Source: JAEXNA01 sp050486105
GTDB taxonomy: Bacteria; Vulcanimicrobiota; Xenobia; Xenobiales; JADMJV01
Direction of reading: 5' to 3'
NCBI GenBank assembly: GCA_050486105.1
Contig: JBJHCR010000126.1
Span: 1-16,071, forward strand
Length of the DNA stretch: 16,071 nucleotides
Shown here: positions 1 through 6,547 of the stretch, one piece after another
Layout of the letters: each line of letters begins with the position of its first letter
Position numbering within the stretch: position 1 is the first letter of the stretch
Notes under the pieces: generated by a model
What the model was told of the DNA's origin: nothing
Seen by the model: only the letters and a program-made list of their open reading frames with translations
Database searches by the model: none
Made by a program: the position numbers and the translations under genes

Positions 1-323
1 TCCCTACACAGCAGCTCATAAGATCCTAACCTGAGAATCGCCTTTTCGATTCGCCCGATTCTCTCCAAACTCCAATTTCGCATGTGTTTTTCCAAAAGGA
101 CATCGAGGTCTGCGTGGACCTGCCAAGTTCCTGTCAGCAAACTTTCAAAGAAATCCAAGATCGCTCCGCTCTCCTGGGGGTTGACCTGATAGAGGCTGTC
201 TTGCTTATCGTTGGCCTGACGGCGAATATCGTCGACCACTTGCTCGGGCTGGAGACCGAGCAGATCAATTTGATAGAGTCCGGTGACCGCCAGGCTTCGA
301 GCTTGCCGACGAGAGGTGCTCAA
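1..323 (-). CDS. nusB: Transcription antitermination factor NusB, 3' end outside window
   Basis: NusB binds boxA RNA together with ribosomal protein S10 (NusE) and promotes antitermination in rRNA operons. The 107 codons present begin MSTSRRQARSLAVTGLYQID, the usual NusB opening with an RRxAR basic patch and a LYQ turn. They include NWSLERIGRIEKAILRLGSYEL (split here: NWSLERIGRIEK, AILRLGSYEL), matching the conserved NusB C-terminal helices. NusB is usually about 130-150 residues, so roughly 30-40 are missing at the left edge. The start is taken as TTG at 323-321, forming a TTGA overlap with the accC stop; a weak GGGG Shine-Dalgarno lies 7 bases upstream. As last gene in view of the prfA-prmC-accB-accC run it is probably translationally coupled to accC. 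The accC-nusB neighbourhood resembles that of Firmicutes. Identity is secure; the TTG start is likely. Confidence 0.9.
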   Translation of the reverse strand, partial: MSTSRRQARSLAVTGLYQIDLLGLQPEQVVDDIRRQANDKQDSLYQVNPQESGAILDFFESLLTGTWQVHADLDVLLEKHMRNWSLERIGRIEKAILRLGSYELLCR

Positions 324-1681
324 ACGAGAACCCCGTTGGGGTGGTGGAGTTGGGTGTCCACAAGGGTGGTGGGCACAGCGCCCCTCAAAAAATAGGCATT
401 GTCTAGCAATCGACGATGAAAGTCGATGGTGGTGGAAACCCCTTCGATGACCATCTCGTCGAGGACCCTGCGCATGCGGGCGATGGCCTCTTCGCGGTCA
501 GCACCGTAAGTGATAACCTTGGCCAGTAGGGAATCATAGAAGGGCAAGATCTTGGAGTCCTGGCAAAGGAAAGAGTCGATGCGAACTCCCGGACCTCCCG
601 GAAAATGCAGACGGGTGAGAGTCCCGGTGCTGGGATGGAAACCTTCATCGGGCTTTTCGGCGTTGATCCGGCACTCGATGGCGTGGCCCCTCATCTGTAC
701 CTGATCCTGGGTGAGACTCAAGGGAAGTCCCGAGGCCACTCGGATCTGCTCTTTGACCAAGTCGATTCCGCAGACTTCCTCGGTAACCGGATGCTCTACC
801 TGAATTCTGGTGTTCATTTCCAGGAAGTAGAACGATTCGGTGGCTTCGTCGTAGAGGAATTCAACGGTGCCGGCTCCTTCATAATCACAGGCCCTGGCCG
901 CTTCAACCGCAGCCTTGCCCCCTTCGGCTCTCTTTTCAGGGCTGAGAACCAGGGAGGGGCATTCTTCGATGAGTTTCTGATTTCGCCGTTGCACGGAGCA
1001 GTCGCGCTCGCCTAAATGAATGACGTTGCCGTGCTGATCTGCGAAGACCTGAAACTCGATGTGTCGAGCTTTGGCCAGAAATTTCTCCAGGTAGATTCGG
1101 CCATCTCCGAAGGCCGCTTCGGCCTCGGACCGAGCCTGCTCGAATAAGCGCGAAAGTTCTGAGGCATCGTGGGCAACCCGCATACCCTTTCCGCCTCCCC
1201 CAGCAGCTGCCTTGATCATGATCGGATATCCGTGCTCGCGACCGAAAGCTTCCGCCTCGTCCAGATCGGTGATCTCCTCGGTTCCAGGCAGGATGGGAAC
1301 CCCATTGTCGGCCATAGTCTTGCGGGCGGTGGCCTTGTCCCCCATAAGTCTGATGCTGGAGGCCTTAGGTCCGATGAAGGTCAAGCCGTGCTCGTTGCAG
1401 ATCTCCACGAACTCGGCTCTCTCGGCCAGAAACCCATAACCAGGGTGGACGGCTTCGGCCTCGGTCAGCATGGCGGCGCTGAGAATTTGCGGGATGTTGA
1501 GATAGGACCTCCCGGCTGCTGCCGGGCCCACGCAGACTCGCTCGTCGGCGGTGCGTACCGGGAGGGTCTCTCGATCCACATCGGAGTGGATAGCCACCGT
1601 CGCTATTCCGAGCTCTCGGCAGGCCCGGATCACTCGCAGGGCAATTTCGCCTCGATTGGCGATCAAGACTTTCTTAAACAC
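320..1681 (-). CDS. accC: Acetyl-CoA carboxylase, biotin carboxylase subunit
   Basis: AccC carboxylates biotin on the carrier protein using ATP and bicarbonate, the first half-reaction of malonyl-CoA synthesis, in the cytosol. The protein is 453 residues (E. coli AccC is 449). It has the N-terminal KKVLIANRGEIALR, K116, K157, the ATP-grasp glycine loop GGGGKGM at 161-167, H207, the RDCSVQRRNQK segment at 226-236, E274, the catalytic FLEMNTRIQVEHPVTE at 287-301 with E288, N290 and R292, and R338. All residues usually needed for catalysis appear present. The start is GTG at 1681-1679, with AGGAAGGGG about 8 bases upstream; it overlaps the accB stop by 8 bases. A longer reading from 1726 adds 15 non-conserved residues and lies wholly inside accB. 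AccC looks fully functional while its neighbour AccB lacks the biotin lysine, so it probably needs another biotinylated carrier. Confidence 0.96.
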   Translation of the reverse strand: MFKKVLIANRGEIALRVIRACRELGIATVAIHSDVDRETLPVRTADERVCVGPAAAGRSYLNIPQILSAAMLTEAEAVHPGYGFLAERAEFVEICNEHGLTFIGPKASSIRLMGDKATARKTMADNGVPILPGTEEITDLDEAEAFGREHGYPIMIKAAAGGGGKGMRVAHDASELSRLFEQARSEAEAAFGDGRIYLEKFLAKARHIEFQVFADQHGNVIHLGERDCSVQRRNQKLIEECPSLVLSPEKRAEGGKAAVEAARACDYEGAGTVEFLYDEATESFYFLEMNTRIQVEHPVTEEVCGIDLVKEQIRVASGLPLSLTQDQVQMRGHAIECRINAEKPDEGFHPSTGTLTRLHFPGGPGVRIDSFLCQDSKILPFYDSLLAKVITYGADREEAIARMRRVLDEMVIEGVSTTIDFHRRLLDNAYFLRGAVPTTLVDTQLHHPNGVLV

Positions 1682-2120
1682 GAGCCACCCCTTCCTCTGC
1701 TGCCAAGACCAGTAGGGGTTGGCCAAACTCTACCGGATCTCCATCGTTGGTGAGGACCTCTAAGAGAAATCCGGAGCGATCGGCAATGAGATCGTGCTGC
1801 ATAGAAACCGACTCCACCAGACCGAAGCGTTGTCCCTTTTCGATCAGGGCGCCAGTCTCTAAGGGCACTGTGGCTCGAAAGACCCCCACATCCTGAGCGG
1901 TCAGTAAGGAGACGTCCTTTTCTTCGACCTCATCCTCCTCCGTTTCAGCCACCTCTGTCGATTTGGGAGGCTCTTCCAACTTTGGCTTCACTTTCGCTCT
2001 TAGGAAAACCGAGGTGTCTTCGGTTTCCATTTTTAGGCTGTAGAGTTGATGGTCGTTCAGCGTCTGCGCCAGACGGCGAACCCACTGCAAACTCTCTCGA
2101 ACTTCATTGCTATCACTCAT
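1674..2120 (-). CDS. accB: BCCP-like protein (AccB homologue) lacking the biotinylated lysine
   Basis: By position and fold this is the biotin carboxyl carrier protein of acetyl-CoA carboxylase: 148 residues, an N-terminal helical segment (about 8-43) as in AccB, an acidic Pro/Glu linker (about 44-70), and a C-terminal biotinyl domain (about 71-143). The domain ends with a well-conserved stretch, SGFLLEVLTNDGDPVEFGQP. The biotinylation site is broken: the family motif EAMKM is ESVSM at 103-107, and Ser106 (codon at 1805-1803) stands where the lysine should be. The VGTFY motif is also degenerate (DVGVFRATV). Without that lysine it cannot carry biotin at the usual site. The start is ATG at 2120, with AAGGA about 10 bases upstream, overlapping the prmC stop by 8 bases; a longer reading to 2255 would lie inside prmC. 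Known analogues are plant BADC proteins, which join the carboxylase unbiotinylated and lower its activity. A lipoyl or unmodified scaffold role is also possible. The family call is secure; the function as carrier is doubtful. Confidence 0.88.
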   Translation of the reverse strand: MSDSNEVRESLQWVRRLAQTLNDHQLYSLKMETEDTSVFLRAKVKPKLEEPPKSTEVAETEEDEVEEKDVSLLTAQDVGVFRATVPLETGALIEKGQRFGLVESVSMQHDLIADRSGFLLEVLTNDGDPVEFGQPLLVLAAEEGVARV

Positions 2121-3024
2121 TTGTCGAATGTCCTTCCCAACGTCCCGAAACCCCTCGAGGGAGCCCTGACAGATCGTGCCACAAAGCGGTCTGGGTGAAA
2201 CCTCGGGCCTCCAACCAAGCCTCAACTTTCTCAGCTTGAAAGGGGGCGCACTCAACGATCAGGCTGCCACCTTCGATCAAGTGCTCAGGAGCCCTCTCCA
2301 CGATCTGCTTCAAGTGGTTTCCCCCATCGGGGCCGGAGAACAGAGCATGGTGGGGTTCATGCTCTTCCACCCAAGGTTCAGGAGGCGGACCAAACTCTGT
2401 CCCGATATAGGGCGGGTTGCTGACGATGAGGTCGAACTTGAGTCCAGAGAGGTTTTCGAATAAGTCACTCTCGATTAGGCTGAGACGGTCCTGAACCCCG
2501 TAAAACCTGGCGTTCTCTCGAGCTTGACTTAGGGCTTCAGGGTCGATGTCGCTGCAAACCACAGATCCGGTGAGAGTCTCGAGGACCAAAGTGATGCCTA
2601 TGCAACCCGTTCCGCAACATAGGTCCAGGGTCTGGGTAGGTCCCGGGCTGTGGTTCAGCAGGGCCAATGTTTGTTCCACTAGCAATTCGGTTTCCGGCCT
2701 GGGCACCAACACCCCGGGGCGCACCCAGAAATGTCGAGAATAGAATTCTTTCCATCCTAAGAGATAAGCAATGGGAACCCCTAGTTCTCGCTGTTTCACC
2801 AGATACCAGTAGTCATGGAGCTGAGCGGGAGTCACGGGGTCAGTGATCCGGGTATGCAGTTGAGTCTTGGTCCAACCGAGGGCGTGGCACAGCAGCAGTT
2901 CTGCGTCGAGACGGCTGGAGTTTGGGGTCTTACCAAGGGCGAGCCTCTGGCTACCGTGCCGAAGGCAGGCATCTACGGTGTTCGTCTGGGGCCAGGAGAG
3001 ACTTGCTTGTTCGGGGTCGTTCAA
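2113..3024 (-). CDS. prmC: Peptide chain release factor N5-glutamine methyltransferase PrmC
   Basis: PrmC methylates, with S-adenosylmethionine, the glutamine of the GGQ motif in release factors RF1 and RF2, which raises termination efficiency. The 303-residue protein has an N-terminal helical release-factor-binding domain (about 15-95), the linker motif VPRPETELLVE (107-117), the SAM-binding motif DLCCGTGCIG (134-143), the acidic SDIDPEAL (158-165), and the catalytic NPPY (203-206) in VSNPPYIGTEF. Length fits the family (about 280-300). It starts with TTG at 3024-3022, forming a TTGA overlap with the prfA stop; AAGG lies about 9 bases upstream. The next gene, accB, begins inside its last codons. 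The placing directly after prfA, its substrate gene, is the classical arrangement. Confidence 0.96.
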   Translation of the reverse strand: MNDPEQASLSWPQTNTVDACLRHGSQRLALGKTPNSSRLDAELLLCHALGWTKTQLHTRITDPVTPAQLHDYWYLVKQRELGVPIAYLLGWKEFYSRHFWVRPGVLVPRPETELLVEQTLALLNHSPGPTQTLDLCCGTGCIGITLVLETLTGSVVCSDIDPEALSQARENARFYGVQDRLSLIESDLFENLSGLKFDLIVSNPPYIGTEFGPPPEPWVEEHEPHHALFSGPDGGNHLKQIVERAPEHLIEGGSLIVECAPFQAEKVEAWLEARGFTQTALWHDLSGLPRGVSGRWEGHSTNE

Positions 3025-4118
3025 TGGACCAAGCCTTGAGCGTTTTCCCGGGCCAAGAGCTCCTGTTGTTCGTGGGTCATCAGGGCCTCGACGAAGGGAC
3101 CGAGGTCTCCCTGCATCACGGCGGAGAGGTTCTTCACTGAGAAACCGATGCGATGGTCGGTGACCCGGCTCTGAGGATAGTTGTAGGTCCGAATTTTCTC
3201 GGATCGGTCTCCGGTGCCGACCTGGGATTTTCGGTCGGCTGCCAACTCTTCTTCAGCCTTGCGGCGCTCCATGTCTAGCAGCTTTGCCTTGAGGACTTTC
3301 ATGGCTTTGTCCCGATTTTGATGCTGGGAGCGCTCGTCCTGGCAGGCCACCACTAGTCCGGTAGGGAGATGAGTGATACGGATGGCCGAGTCGGTCTTGT
3401 TCACGTGCTGCCCCCCAGCTCCGCTGGAGCGAAAGGTGTCGACGCGGAGTTCCTTGGGGTCAATTTTGATCTCGCTATCAACTTCGTCGGCTTCGGGCAG
3501 AACGGCTACCGTCACCGTGGAGGTGTGGATGCGTCCTTGACTTTCCGTTTCGGGAACCCGCTGGACCCGATGCACTCCACTCTCGTATTTCATCTGCCGG
3601 TAGACTTCGGTTCCGCGGATCTCAAAAACCATCTCTTTGTAGCCGTTGAGTTCCGTGGGTTGGGCCTCTAAAATCTCCACCTTCCACCCCTTGGACTCGG
3701 CAAAGCGACTGTACATACGGAAGAGGTCTCCGGCAAAGATGCCCGCTTCGTCTCCTCCGGCAGCGGGACGAATCTCCATGATGATGTTTTTATTGGCATA
3801 GGGATCCTGGGGCAAGAGCAGCAGACGGATCTCCTCCTGCAGGCGCTCTTGAGCCTCTTCAAGATTCTGGACTTCGTCTCGGTAGAGGGCCACCATAGAG
3901 GGATCCTTCTCGGTCTTGAGTTCCGCCCGGTTGGCTCTGAGTTGCTCTTTCACCTCGAGATAGTCGCGGGCCTTGGCGGCGAGGCTTTCGAGTTCCGAGC
4001 GTTCTACGGAAACGGCTTTATAGACTTTGGGATCCTTGAGCAGTTCAGGGTCGCAGAATCGTTCGGTGAGTTCAGCGTATCGGGCTACCACTTCTCGCAG
4101 TTTATCTTCATCGATCAC
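3021..4118 (-). CDS. prfA: Peptide chain release factor 1
   Basis: RF1 recognises UAA and UAG stop codons in the ribosomal A site and triggers peptide release. The protein is 365 residues, normal for the family. It has an N-terminal helical domain (1 to about 105), the HRVQRVPETESQGRIHTST block (183-201) whose PET (189-191) is the PxT tripeptide anticodon that marks RF1 rather than RF2, and the catalytic GGQ at 235-237 in SSGAGGQHVNKTDSAIR. Its glutamine is the target of the downstream gene product PrmC. The start is taken as GTG at 4118-4116, giving MIDEDKLREVVARY, which matches the usual RF1 N-terminus; the Shine-Dalgarno is weak (AGAGAAAG, somewhat distant). It is the first gene of the minus-strand operon and divergent from the recombinase gene at 4252. 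Confidence 0.97.
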   Translation of the reverse strand: MIDEDKLREVVARYAELTERFCDPELLKDPKVYKAVSVERSELESLAAKARDYLEVKEQLRANRAELKTEKDPSMVALYRDEVQNLEEAQERLQEEIRLLLLPQDPYANKNIIMEIRPAAGGDEAGIFAGDLFRMYSRFAESKGWKVEILEAQPTELNGYKEMVFEIRGTEVYRQMKYESGVHRVQRVPETESQGRIHTSTVTVAVLPEADEVDSEIKIDPKELRVDTFRSSGAGGQHVNKTDSAIRITHLPTGLVVACQDERSQHQNRDKAMKVLKAKLLDMERRKAEEELAADRKSQVGTGDRSEKIRTYNYPQSRVTDHRIGFSVKNLSAVMQGDLGPFVEALMTHEQQELLARENAQGLVH

Positions 4119-4144
4119 GGCAGTTCAACTTTCTCTTTGCGGCG

Positions 4145-4173
4145 AGTTTATCAGGATGATTCTGAGTTGACCA
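4145..4173 (-). promoter_or_regulatory. Candidate sigma70-type promoter for the prfA operon
   Basis: On the minus strand, TGGTCA (4173-4168) and TAAACT (4150-4145) are separated by 17 bases, and TGA directly before the -10 box gives an extended TGn motif. Each hexamer matches 4 of 6 consensus bases. It would start transcription about 20 bases before the prfA GTG. The remainder of the divergent gap 4119-4251 holds a short inverted repeat GGCGA/TCGCC around 4180-4196 and nothing else recognisable. No equally good promoter was seen for the plus-strand gene at 4252. The call is tentative. Confidence 0.3.
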
Positions 4174-4251
4174 GAGGTGGGCGAATTTTTCTCGCCTGGG
4201 AAAATCCCCTCCAGGGCAGGGGGCATCATGGACTTAGCGCAATTCTGAGAT

Positions 4252-5214
4252 ATGTCCAGAGACCTTCACCGTGCCCGAGGCTACTATCTCCAAGACTATC
4301 TTCTGCACTTGGCGGTGGAACGCTCTCTAGGTCGAAGAACCATCGACGAATACGAAAGCGACCTCAAATTGTTCTTCACTTGGCTGGAGCCACTCTTTCA
4401 AGAAGGCATGGGATTCGAAGACTTGGACGCCCGGACCATTCGAGAGTTTCTAGCTGAGCTTCGAGCAGACCGAGGTTATACCCCATCTGCGCTCAATCGC
4501 AAGATCGCCTGCCTTAAAGGCTACTTCACCTATCTGGAACAAGAGAAACTTCTGCCGGCCTCTCCCATGACTCGAATCCGTTCAGCCAAAGAAGCCAGGA
4601 GGCTGCCAAAGGTACTCACTCAAGAGGAGATGGCGGTCTTATTCGAGGCGGTAGAAGTCCGATTGCAGGATTCCAAAACGCCGCAGTTGGCCTACAGAGA
4701 CCGGGCTATCTTCGAATTGTTCTACGCCACTGGAATGAGGTTGTCCGAGTTGGTGGGATTGGATCGAGACGATCTCGATTTTCCCAGCGGAACGATCCGA
4801 GTGGTGGGCAAAGGCAACAAGGAACGAATGGTTTTTTTTAATCGAGCGGCCGCTGATGCTGTTCAAGCCTATTTGCGAGCAACTCCCCGTAAAGAGCCTG
4901 GTGGGCCGCTTTTCTTGAATCGCTACGGGGCCAGGTTGTCTCAGAGGGGGGTCGAGAAGATGTTTGCTTCCGTTCTGCAGAGTTCTGGCTTGAGCAAGCA
5001 CGCTTCGCCTCATACTCTCAGGCATTCGTTCGCCACTCACCTGCTGGAAGGGGGATCCGACCTAGTGACCATCAAGGAATTATTGGGCCACGAATCGTTG
5101 CAGACCACGCAGATATACACCAATATTTCCAGGCAGAAAATGCGCTCAGTCTATCAAAAGGCTCACCCCAGAGATCAGACCCTAGGAAAAGCCTCTGGGA
5201 TGAATCCACCTTGA
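4252..5214 (+). CDS. xerC: Tyrosine recombinase of the XerC/XerD family
   Basis: Xer recombinases resolve chromosome dimers at dif sites with FtsK. The 320-residue protein has an N-terminal SAM-like DNA-binding domain (about 10-100: YYLQDYLLHLAVERSLGRRT), as in XerC/XerD, and the C-terminal catalytic domain with the full active site: R163 (ATGMRLSELVGL), K187 in VVGKGNKER, H254 and R257 (HTLRHSFATHLLE), H280 (LLGHESLQTTQIYT) and the nucleophile Y289. The C-terminal VYQKAHPR resembles XerC more than XerD, but the assignment between them is a judgement; an unusual Xer with another role is possible. The ATG at 4252 is the first start after an in-frame stop at 4246-4248; the Shine-Dalgarno is poor. 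The TGA stop (5212-5214) lies within the -35 box of the next gene's promoter. No dif-like site was recognised nearby, and there is no sign of an integron or phage. Confidence 0.93.
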   Translation: MSRDLHRARGYYLQDYLLHLAVERSLGRRTIDEYESDLKLFFTWLEPLFQEGMGFEDLDARTIREFLAELRADRGYTPSALNRKIACLKGYFTYLEQEKLLPASPMTRIRSAKEARRLPKVLTQEEMAVLFEAVEVRLQDSKTPQLAYRDRAIFELFYATGMRLSELVGLDRDDLDFPSGTIRVVGKGNKERMVFFNRAAADAVQAYLRATPRKEPGGPLFLNRYGARLSQRGVEKMFASVLQSSGLSKHASPHTLRHSFATHLLEGGSDLVTIKELLGHESLQTTQIYTNISRQKMRSVYQKAHPRDQTLGKASGMNPP

Positions 5215-5239
5215 ACCTTGGAGCGAACTCTCCTATAAT
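5211..5239 (+). promoter_or_regulatory. Strong sigma70-type promoter for the RelA/SpoT-like gene
   Basis: TTGAAC (5211-5216) and a perfect TATAAT (5234-5239) are separated by exactly 17 bases. The -35 box matches 4 of 6 bases including TTGA. The predicted transcription start is near 5246, about 20 bases before the GTG start of the next gene. The -35 box contains the stop codon of the upstream xer gene, so the promoter is fitted into the intergenic junction. It implies the RelA/SpoT-like gene is transcribed independently of xerC. This is the best promoter seen in the window. Confidence 0.7.
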
Positions 5240-5245
5240 AGGAAC

Positions 5246-5266
5246 GTGATGGGGTTTCTGACATAG
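5246..5266 (+). other. Possible leader micro-ORF overlapping the downstream start codon
   Basis: Just after the predicted transcription start, GTG (5246-5248) and ATG (5249-5251) open a reading frame encoding M-G-F-L-T and ending in TAG at 5264-5266. Its last base is the first base of the GTG start of the downstream gene (TAGTG). If the transcript starts near 5246 this would be an almost leaderless mini-ORF coupled to the main start. It is very short and may be chance; there is no run of regulatory codons. Confidence 0.2.
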
Positions 5267-6513
5267 TGACAGCCTTTTCGTCGCCTCATCACGACTTCTG
5301 CTGGGATACGCTACGCCTATTCTTAGAAGGCTTCTCCCCGGTCGACCTTCCCCATCTGGCCATTTCGGATAGAGCCGAAGCGGAGTCGTTCATCTCCACT
5401 TACGGGTATGACTTGGAAGACCCCAAAGAACGCTCGGAGGCTTTTGCCATCCACGCAGAAGCACTCGACTTTTTGGAACGCTATCTCTGCCCTTCTTTGA
5501 GCCCTGAGGAGCCGGACCTAATTCCCCCACCTGAAGTCAAGAACCCAAAAGATATCACCGATCTGGTCTTGATGTCTTCGGACCTGAGTGCTCCGCTTCT
5601 GGCAGCCTGGGCCTGTTCGGTATTACGTGTTATGCACACCATCTCACACGCCAACCTGGCGGCGCGTACTCCCTATTTTCGGGAAGTTCAGAATCAGATC
5701 CTGACTCCCTTTGAGGAACACTTGTATCCGAATGTCGAAGAAGTAGCAAGTTTGGGATGTGGGCCGTCTGCGGTGCCCTTGAAGGCCGTATTTTTCAAGA
5801 GACGTAAGAGCCGTGAGAGCCTCATTCTCAAGCTCCTGCATAAACCAGACAATGTGGCCTCCGAAGTTTATGACCGAATCGGAGTGAAGTTCGTTACTCC
5901 AACTAAGGTAGAAGCCTTGCTGGCCCTCAAGTATCTGCGCAAGCAGAATTTGGTATCCCTACCATTTCTGACTCCGGGTCGGTCTCGAAACACTCTGGTG
6001 GACCTGGAGAATTTTCGAGCGGCCTACGAGTCCATGACTCGGGCGGTAGCCTCGGTCACCGAAGAAGAGACAGACCTAGAGTTCTTTCGACAATGGGCCT
6101 TCCGGCCTCCCACCGAGACCCAGGTGTTGGAAGAGCGCATGGCGGCCAACCCTTTCACCTCACCTCAGTTCAGAGCGATCCAATTCACCTGTCGGAGGTT
6201 GGTCAAGGTTCCTCATCCAGCAGCCACACTGTTGGGTCAATTGCGAAGACAAACCGGGGACCCAGAATTGGGTGAAGAGATCGAACGCCACTACCCTAGG
6301 CAGTTGCGGTTCACTTTCCCCTTCGAGATTCAGATCACCGATTGGGAAAACTATGTGGCCTCAAGGGACGGCGAAAGTTCTCACGTGCACTATAAGCGCA
6401 GACAATTGAAGGCCGCTCGCAAGAGGGTTCTTGGCCAGGTGCTGCTCGAAGTGGCCAAAGGCCGCCGGACTAATCGCAAAACGAAACACGCTTTGCCGAC
6501 CGTGGGCACCTGA
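5266..6513 (+). CDS. Uncharacterised protein with a RelA/SpoT-like nucleotidyltransferase domain
   Basis: The 415-residue protein is not a standard Rel, but three blocks resemble the RelA/SpoT synthetase fold in the right order. First, RRKSRESLILKLLHKP (179-194) followed by SEVYDRIGVKFVTPTK (199-214) recalls the KSxESIxxKL...xDIxGxRIxx region. Second, FPFEIQITDWENY (351-363) recalls the ExQIRT strand. Third, SSHVHYKRRQ (371-380) recalls the HxxYK end of the domain. The N-terminal 150 residues are helical and unfamiliar, and a basic tail ends the protein. No HD hydrolase, TGS or ACT domain is visible. It may be a divergent alarmone synthetase or a related nucleotidyltransferase of an uncharacterised family; substrate is unknown. 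GTG at 5266 is the only usable start after a stop at 5239-5241; the GGGG about 11 bases upstream is a weak Shine-Dalgarno. It has its own strong promoter and converges on the next gene. Confidence 0.75.
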   Translation: MTAFSSPHHDFCWDTLRLFLEGFSPVDLPHLAISDRAEAESFISTYGYDLEDPKERSEAFAIHAEALDFLERYLCPSLSPEEPDLIPPPEVKNPKDITDLVLMSSDLSAPLLAAWACSVLRVMHTISHANLAARTPYFREVQNQILTPFEEHLYPNVEEVASLGCGPSAVPLKAVFFKRRKSRESLILKLLHKPDNVASEVYDRIGVKFVTPTKVEALLALKYLRKQNLVSLPFLTPGRSRNTLVDLENFRAAYESMTRAVASVTEEETDLEFFRQWAFRPPTETQVLEERMAANPFTSPQFRAIQFTCRRLVKVPHPAATLLGQLRRQTGDPELGEEIERHYPRQLRFTFPFEIQITDWENYVASRDGESSHVHYKRRQLKAARKRVLGQVLLEVAKGRRTNRKTKHALPTVGT

Positions 6514-6514
6514 A

Positions 6515-6533
6515 GGTCGTCTCACCTACGACC
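6515..6533. terminator. Small hairpin between convergent genes, possible terminator
   Basis: GGTCGT (6515-6520), a 7-base loop and ACGACC (6528-6533) form a perfect 6-bp stem immediately after the stop of the RelA/SpoT-like gene and about 15 bases from the stop of the opposing nuclease gene. There is no T-run on either side, so it is not a typical intrinsic terminator, but its position in the 34-base convergent gap suits a bidirectional end signal. Confidence 0.3.
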
Positions 6534-6547
6534 AGATCCGTTCCGCT

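Noticed and set aside
84..395. Plus-strand open frame at 84-395
   Set aside because: It is antisense to nusB, which is clearly recognisable on the minus strand from its conserved helices.
605..1753. Plus-strand open frames at 605-1015 and 1169-1753
   Set aside because: They lie antisense to accC, whose catalytic motifs are unmistakable, and encode no recognisable protein.
2121..2255. Longer N-terminus for AccB starting at 2255
   Set aside because: The extra 45 residues are wholly inside prmC, lack family similarity, and a good start with Shine-Dalgarno exists at 2120.
4180..4196. Inverted repeat GGCGA/TCGCC as a terminator
   Set aside because: The stem is only 5 bp, the T-run is in the loop rather than after the stem, and it lies between divergent genes where no terminator is expected.
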